A DNA stretch of 64,000 nucleotides from Saprospiraceae bacterium (GTDB lineage: Bacteria > Bacteroidota > Bacteroidia > Chitinophagales > Saprospiraceae), in assembly GCA_016720635.1 (NCBI GenBank), contig JADKKF010000007.1, positions 186,001-250,000 of the forward strand, given 5' to 3'. Shown here piece after piece: positions 62,916-64,000 of this stretch. Each line of letters starts with the position of its first letter. Positions within the stretch are counted from its first letter, which is position 1. The translations under genes were made by a program, and so were the position numbers. The notes below the pieces were generated by a model. That model was not told where the DNA came from, did not search any database, and saw only the letters and a list, made by a program, of their open reading frames with translations.

Positions 62916-63286
62916 TTGACACGAATGTAATCATTGATTATACTTCAAATCTTCTTCCCGATCAAGGTATTGTTTTTGTCGAACATATTTTTAGTACAGA
63001 TTTCATAACATCAGTAATTGTAAAAATTGAAGCTTTGGGATATAGTGAACCATTACCAGAAAAGATGCAGCTACTTGCAGAATTTATAAATCATGCCAGC
63101 ATTTTACCATTGGATGATGCAATTACCCTTAAAACGATAGATCTTCGAAAAAGCAAAAAAATAAAGCTTGGAGATGCTATCATTGCTGCTACCGCATTAG
63201 TCCATAATTTGATCTTAATTTCTAGGAATACAGCTGATTTTATTAATATTGAAGGGTTGGATATCATAGATCCTCACAACATGTAA
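62897..63286 (+). CDS. PIN-domain toxin, VapC type
   Basis: This 129-residue PIN-domain protein has the catalytic acid residues in place: D8 in FLIDTNVIIDY, E44 in VIVKIEALGY, D93 in KLGDAIIAATAL, and a final N/D in ISRNTADF. VapC toxins are endoribonucleases, often cutting initiator tRNA or rRNA loops. It overlaps the antitoxin gene by 19 bases. The module is typical of chromosomal stability loci in this group. Confidence 0.9.
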   Translation: MGKRFLIDTNVIIDYTSNLLPDQGIVFVEHIFSTDFITSVIVKIEALGYSEPLPEKMQLLAEFINHASILPLDDAITLKTIDLRKSKKIKLGDAIIAATALVHNLILISRNTADFINIEGLDIIDPHNM

Positions 63287-63590
63287 ATACACAATAAGGG
63301 TACAAACCCAATACGGGCATTTTAGTCCTATTGAATTTGTCTCATAGATTTTGTTAGTCAATTTTATTAACTTTGTAAAGTGAAAGGGCAAAAGTTATTT
63401 TTGAGCCTTTGACTTTGTTATTGAAATATTGGAGATAATAGAATTGATAATGATTGCAATGCGCCGAAAATATATAAAAAATACCCAGGTATAAATGCCG
63501 AATATATTATATCAAAGGATAGTAATGTGCTATTTAATTTTAATTTAAATAATCTAGAAAAAAAATTTTAAAAATACAAAATAAGAAATT
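63287..63590 (+). other. Gene-free stretch with promoter block and possible decayed coding remnant
   Basis: This 304-base gap holds the promoter block at 63362-63379 and an open frame from 63425 to the TAA at 63569-63571 with no start codon (IDNDCNAPKIYKKYPGINA follows the first residues). The frame looks coding-like in composition but is closed upstream by TGA at 63422-63424. It may be a leader or the remains of a gene. Nothing else is visible. Confidence 0.4.
63362..63379 (+). promoter_or_regulatory. Promoter block of the second toxin-antitoxin module
   Basis: This is an exact 18-base copy of 62572-62589, with TAACTTTG at 63368-63375, 216 bases before the antitoxin ATG at 63591. Confidence 0.55.
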
Positions 63591-63827
63591 ATGTACACGA
63601 CATATCATTTAGAATCAGCGCAGGAAGTTAGCACCGATATATTGGATGCTATTAAGGCTACCTTTAAATCTAAACCCATTACGATTACTGTGGAAGAAGA
63701 CGACAGCGATTTTGAACTTACGGCAGATATGAAAAATGTTCTAGAAGAACGCTTGGAAGAGGGTGAAGGGGACTTTCTTTCTTCAGAAGAGTCTATCAAG
63801 CAGCTCAACAAAAAGTATGGCCTATAA
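63591..63827 (+). CDS. Putative antitoxin of a RelE/ParE-type module
   Basis: This 78-residue acidic protein (EEDDSDFELTADMKNVLEERLEEGEGDF) has a short N-terminal beta-strand/helix part and a strongly charged C-terminus, as in antitoxins of the RelE/ParE group. It overlaps the following toxin gene by 11 bases, with the toxin ATG inside its last codons. The family is not certain. Confidence 0.72.
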   Translation: MYTTYHLESAQEVSTDILDAIKATFKSKPITITVEEDDSDFELTADMKNVLEERLEEGEGDFLSSEESIKQLNKKYGL

Positions 63828-64000
63828 AGTCTTAGTTTCGCCACGAGCTCAAAAGGAAATCGAAAATGCCGCTGATTATTACAAATTGTACAGCGCAATT
63901 GCTCCTTCGAATTTCATCGCTGTTCTCCAAGATGCCTATACCACATTAGGAACTAATCCATATTTCAGAATTTGCTATAAAAACATTCGTGCCTTGAAAC
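63817..64000 (+). CDS. RelE/ParE-type toxin (partial, cut at window edge)
   Basis: The frame starts with ATG at 63817 and runs 61 codons to the window end. The product starts MAYKVLVSPRAQKEIENAAD, the N-terminal strand-helix pattern of RelE/ParE toxins, with the expected helix (YYKLYSAIAPSNFIAVLQDA) next. RelE-type toxins cut mRNA at the ribosome, ParE-type toxins block gyrase; the missing C-terminus would decide. The 11-base overlap with the antitoxin marks the pair. Confidence 0.82.
   Translation, partial: MAYKVLVSPRAQKEIENAADYYKLYSAIAPSNFIAVLQDAYTTLGTNPYFRICYKNIRALK

Overview
The window is chromosomal DNA of an AT-rich member of the Bacteroidota. The evidence is a giant surface protein with a C-terminal type IX secretion (T9SS) sorting domain, a cell-surface type protein that joins an N-terminal HU-like domain to a C-terminal SPOR domain, many lipoproteins with an S-C or N-C lipobox, menaquinone synthesis by the futalosine route (MqnD), and the Bacteroidota promoter element TAnnTTTG in front of many genes. 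A Saprospiria- or Chitinophagia-like lineage is my guess; the sequence does not settle it. Most of the window is ordinary housekeeping DNA with short operons and tight or overlapping junctions. I saw no prophage, insertion sequence, CRISPR array or rRNA, and only one tRNA.

Layout. 1-2.4 kb: a minus-strand operon of RidA, QueE and a polysaccharide flippase cut by the window edge. 2.5-7.1 kb: a Kbp-like LysM protein, a lipoprotein, radA with an in-frame stop codon, an unexplained GC-rich foldable element, and a Pif1-type helicase. 7.3-12.1 kb: a 1593-residue protein of fourteen fibronectin III modules with a T9SS tail, followed by tRNA-Arg. 12.4-18.2 kb: a minus-strand block with cytochrome c, SCO, a lipoprotein, a ChaN-like protein, a hotdog thioesterase-like protein, a DUF853 ATPase, HemF and an ArsC/Spx-like protein. 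18.3-29.4 kb: glycosyltransferases, MsrAB (frameshifted), TrmD, a TlpA-like thioredoxin lipoprotein (frameshifted signal peptide), FtsE, a COG2509 flavoprotein, KdsA and an HU/SPOR protein. 29.5-41.4 kb: FolP, a TolB-propeller amidohydrolase, PAP2, YceI, an rRNA cytosine methyltransferase, AccD, BioB, TpiA, a broken DUF1761 gene and a thiolase. 41.5-59.5 kb: LysS, a DCC-family protein, small membrane proteins, a peptide-binding lipoprotein, acyl-CoA dehydrogenase, DUF2130, a TMTC-like membrane/TPR protein, RecN, a sugar kinase, an acyltransferase, a thioredoxin-reductase-like FNR, an enoyl-CoA hydratase and a DsbD with a doubled N-terminal domain. 59.7-64 kb: a membrane protein with what looks like an inactive PP2C-type phosphatase domain, MqnD, and two successive toxin-antitoxin modules, the second cut by the window edge.

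Themes. Several genes belong to envelope thiol/redox care (MsrAB, TlpA-like protein, DsbD, SCO, cytochrome c). Others make or move surface glycans (flippase, KdsA, heptose-type kinase, GT2, GT4, TMTC-like). Four genes carry reading-frame lesions: radA (nonsense), msrAB and the TlpA-like gene (both repaired by one extra T in a T6 tract), and DUF1761 (one extra base). The two T6 cases may be sequencing error, real decay, or a case for transcriptional slippage. The most unusual unexplained objects are the structured element at 5375-5495, the PP2C-like pseudo-phosphatase at 59727-61544, and the pair of TA modules that share an identical 18-base promoter block.
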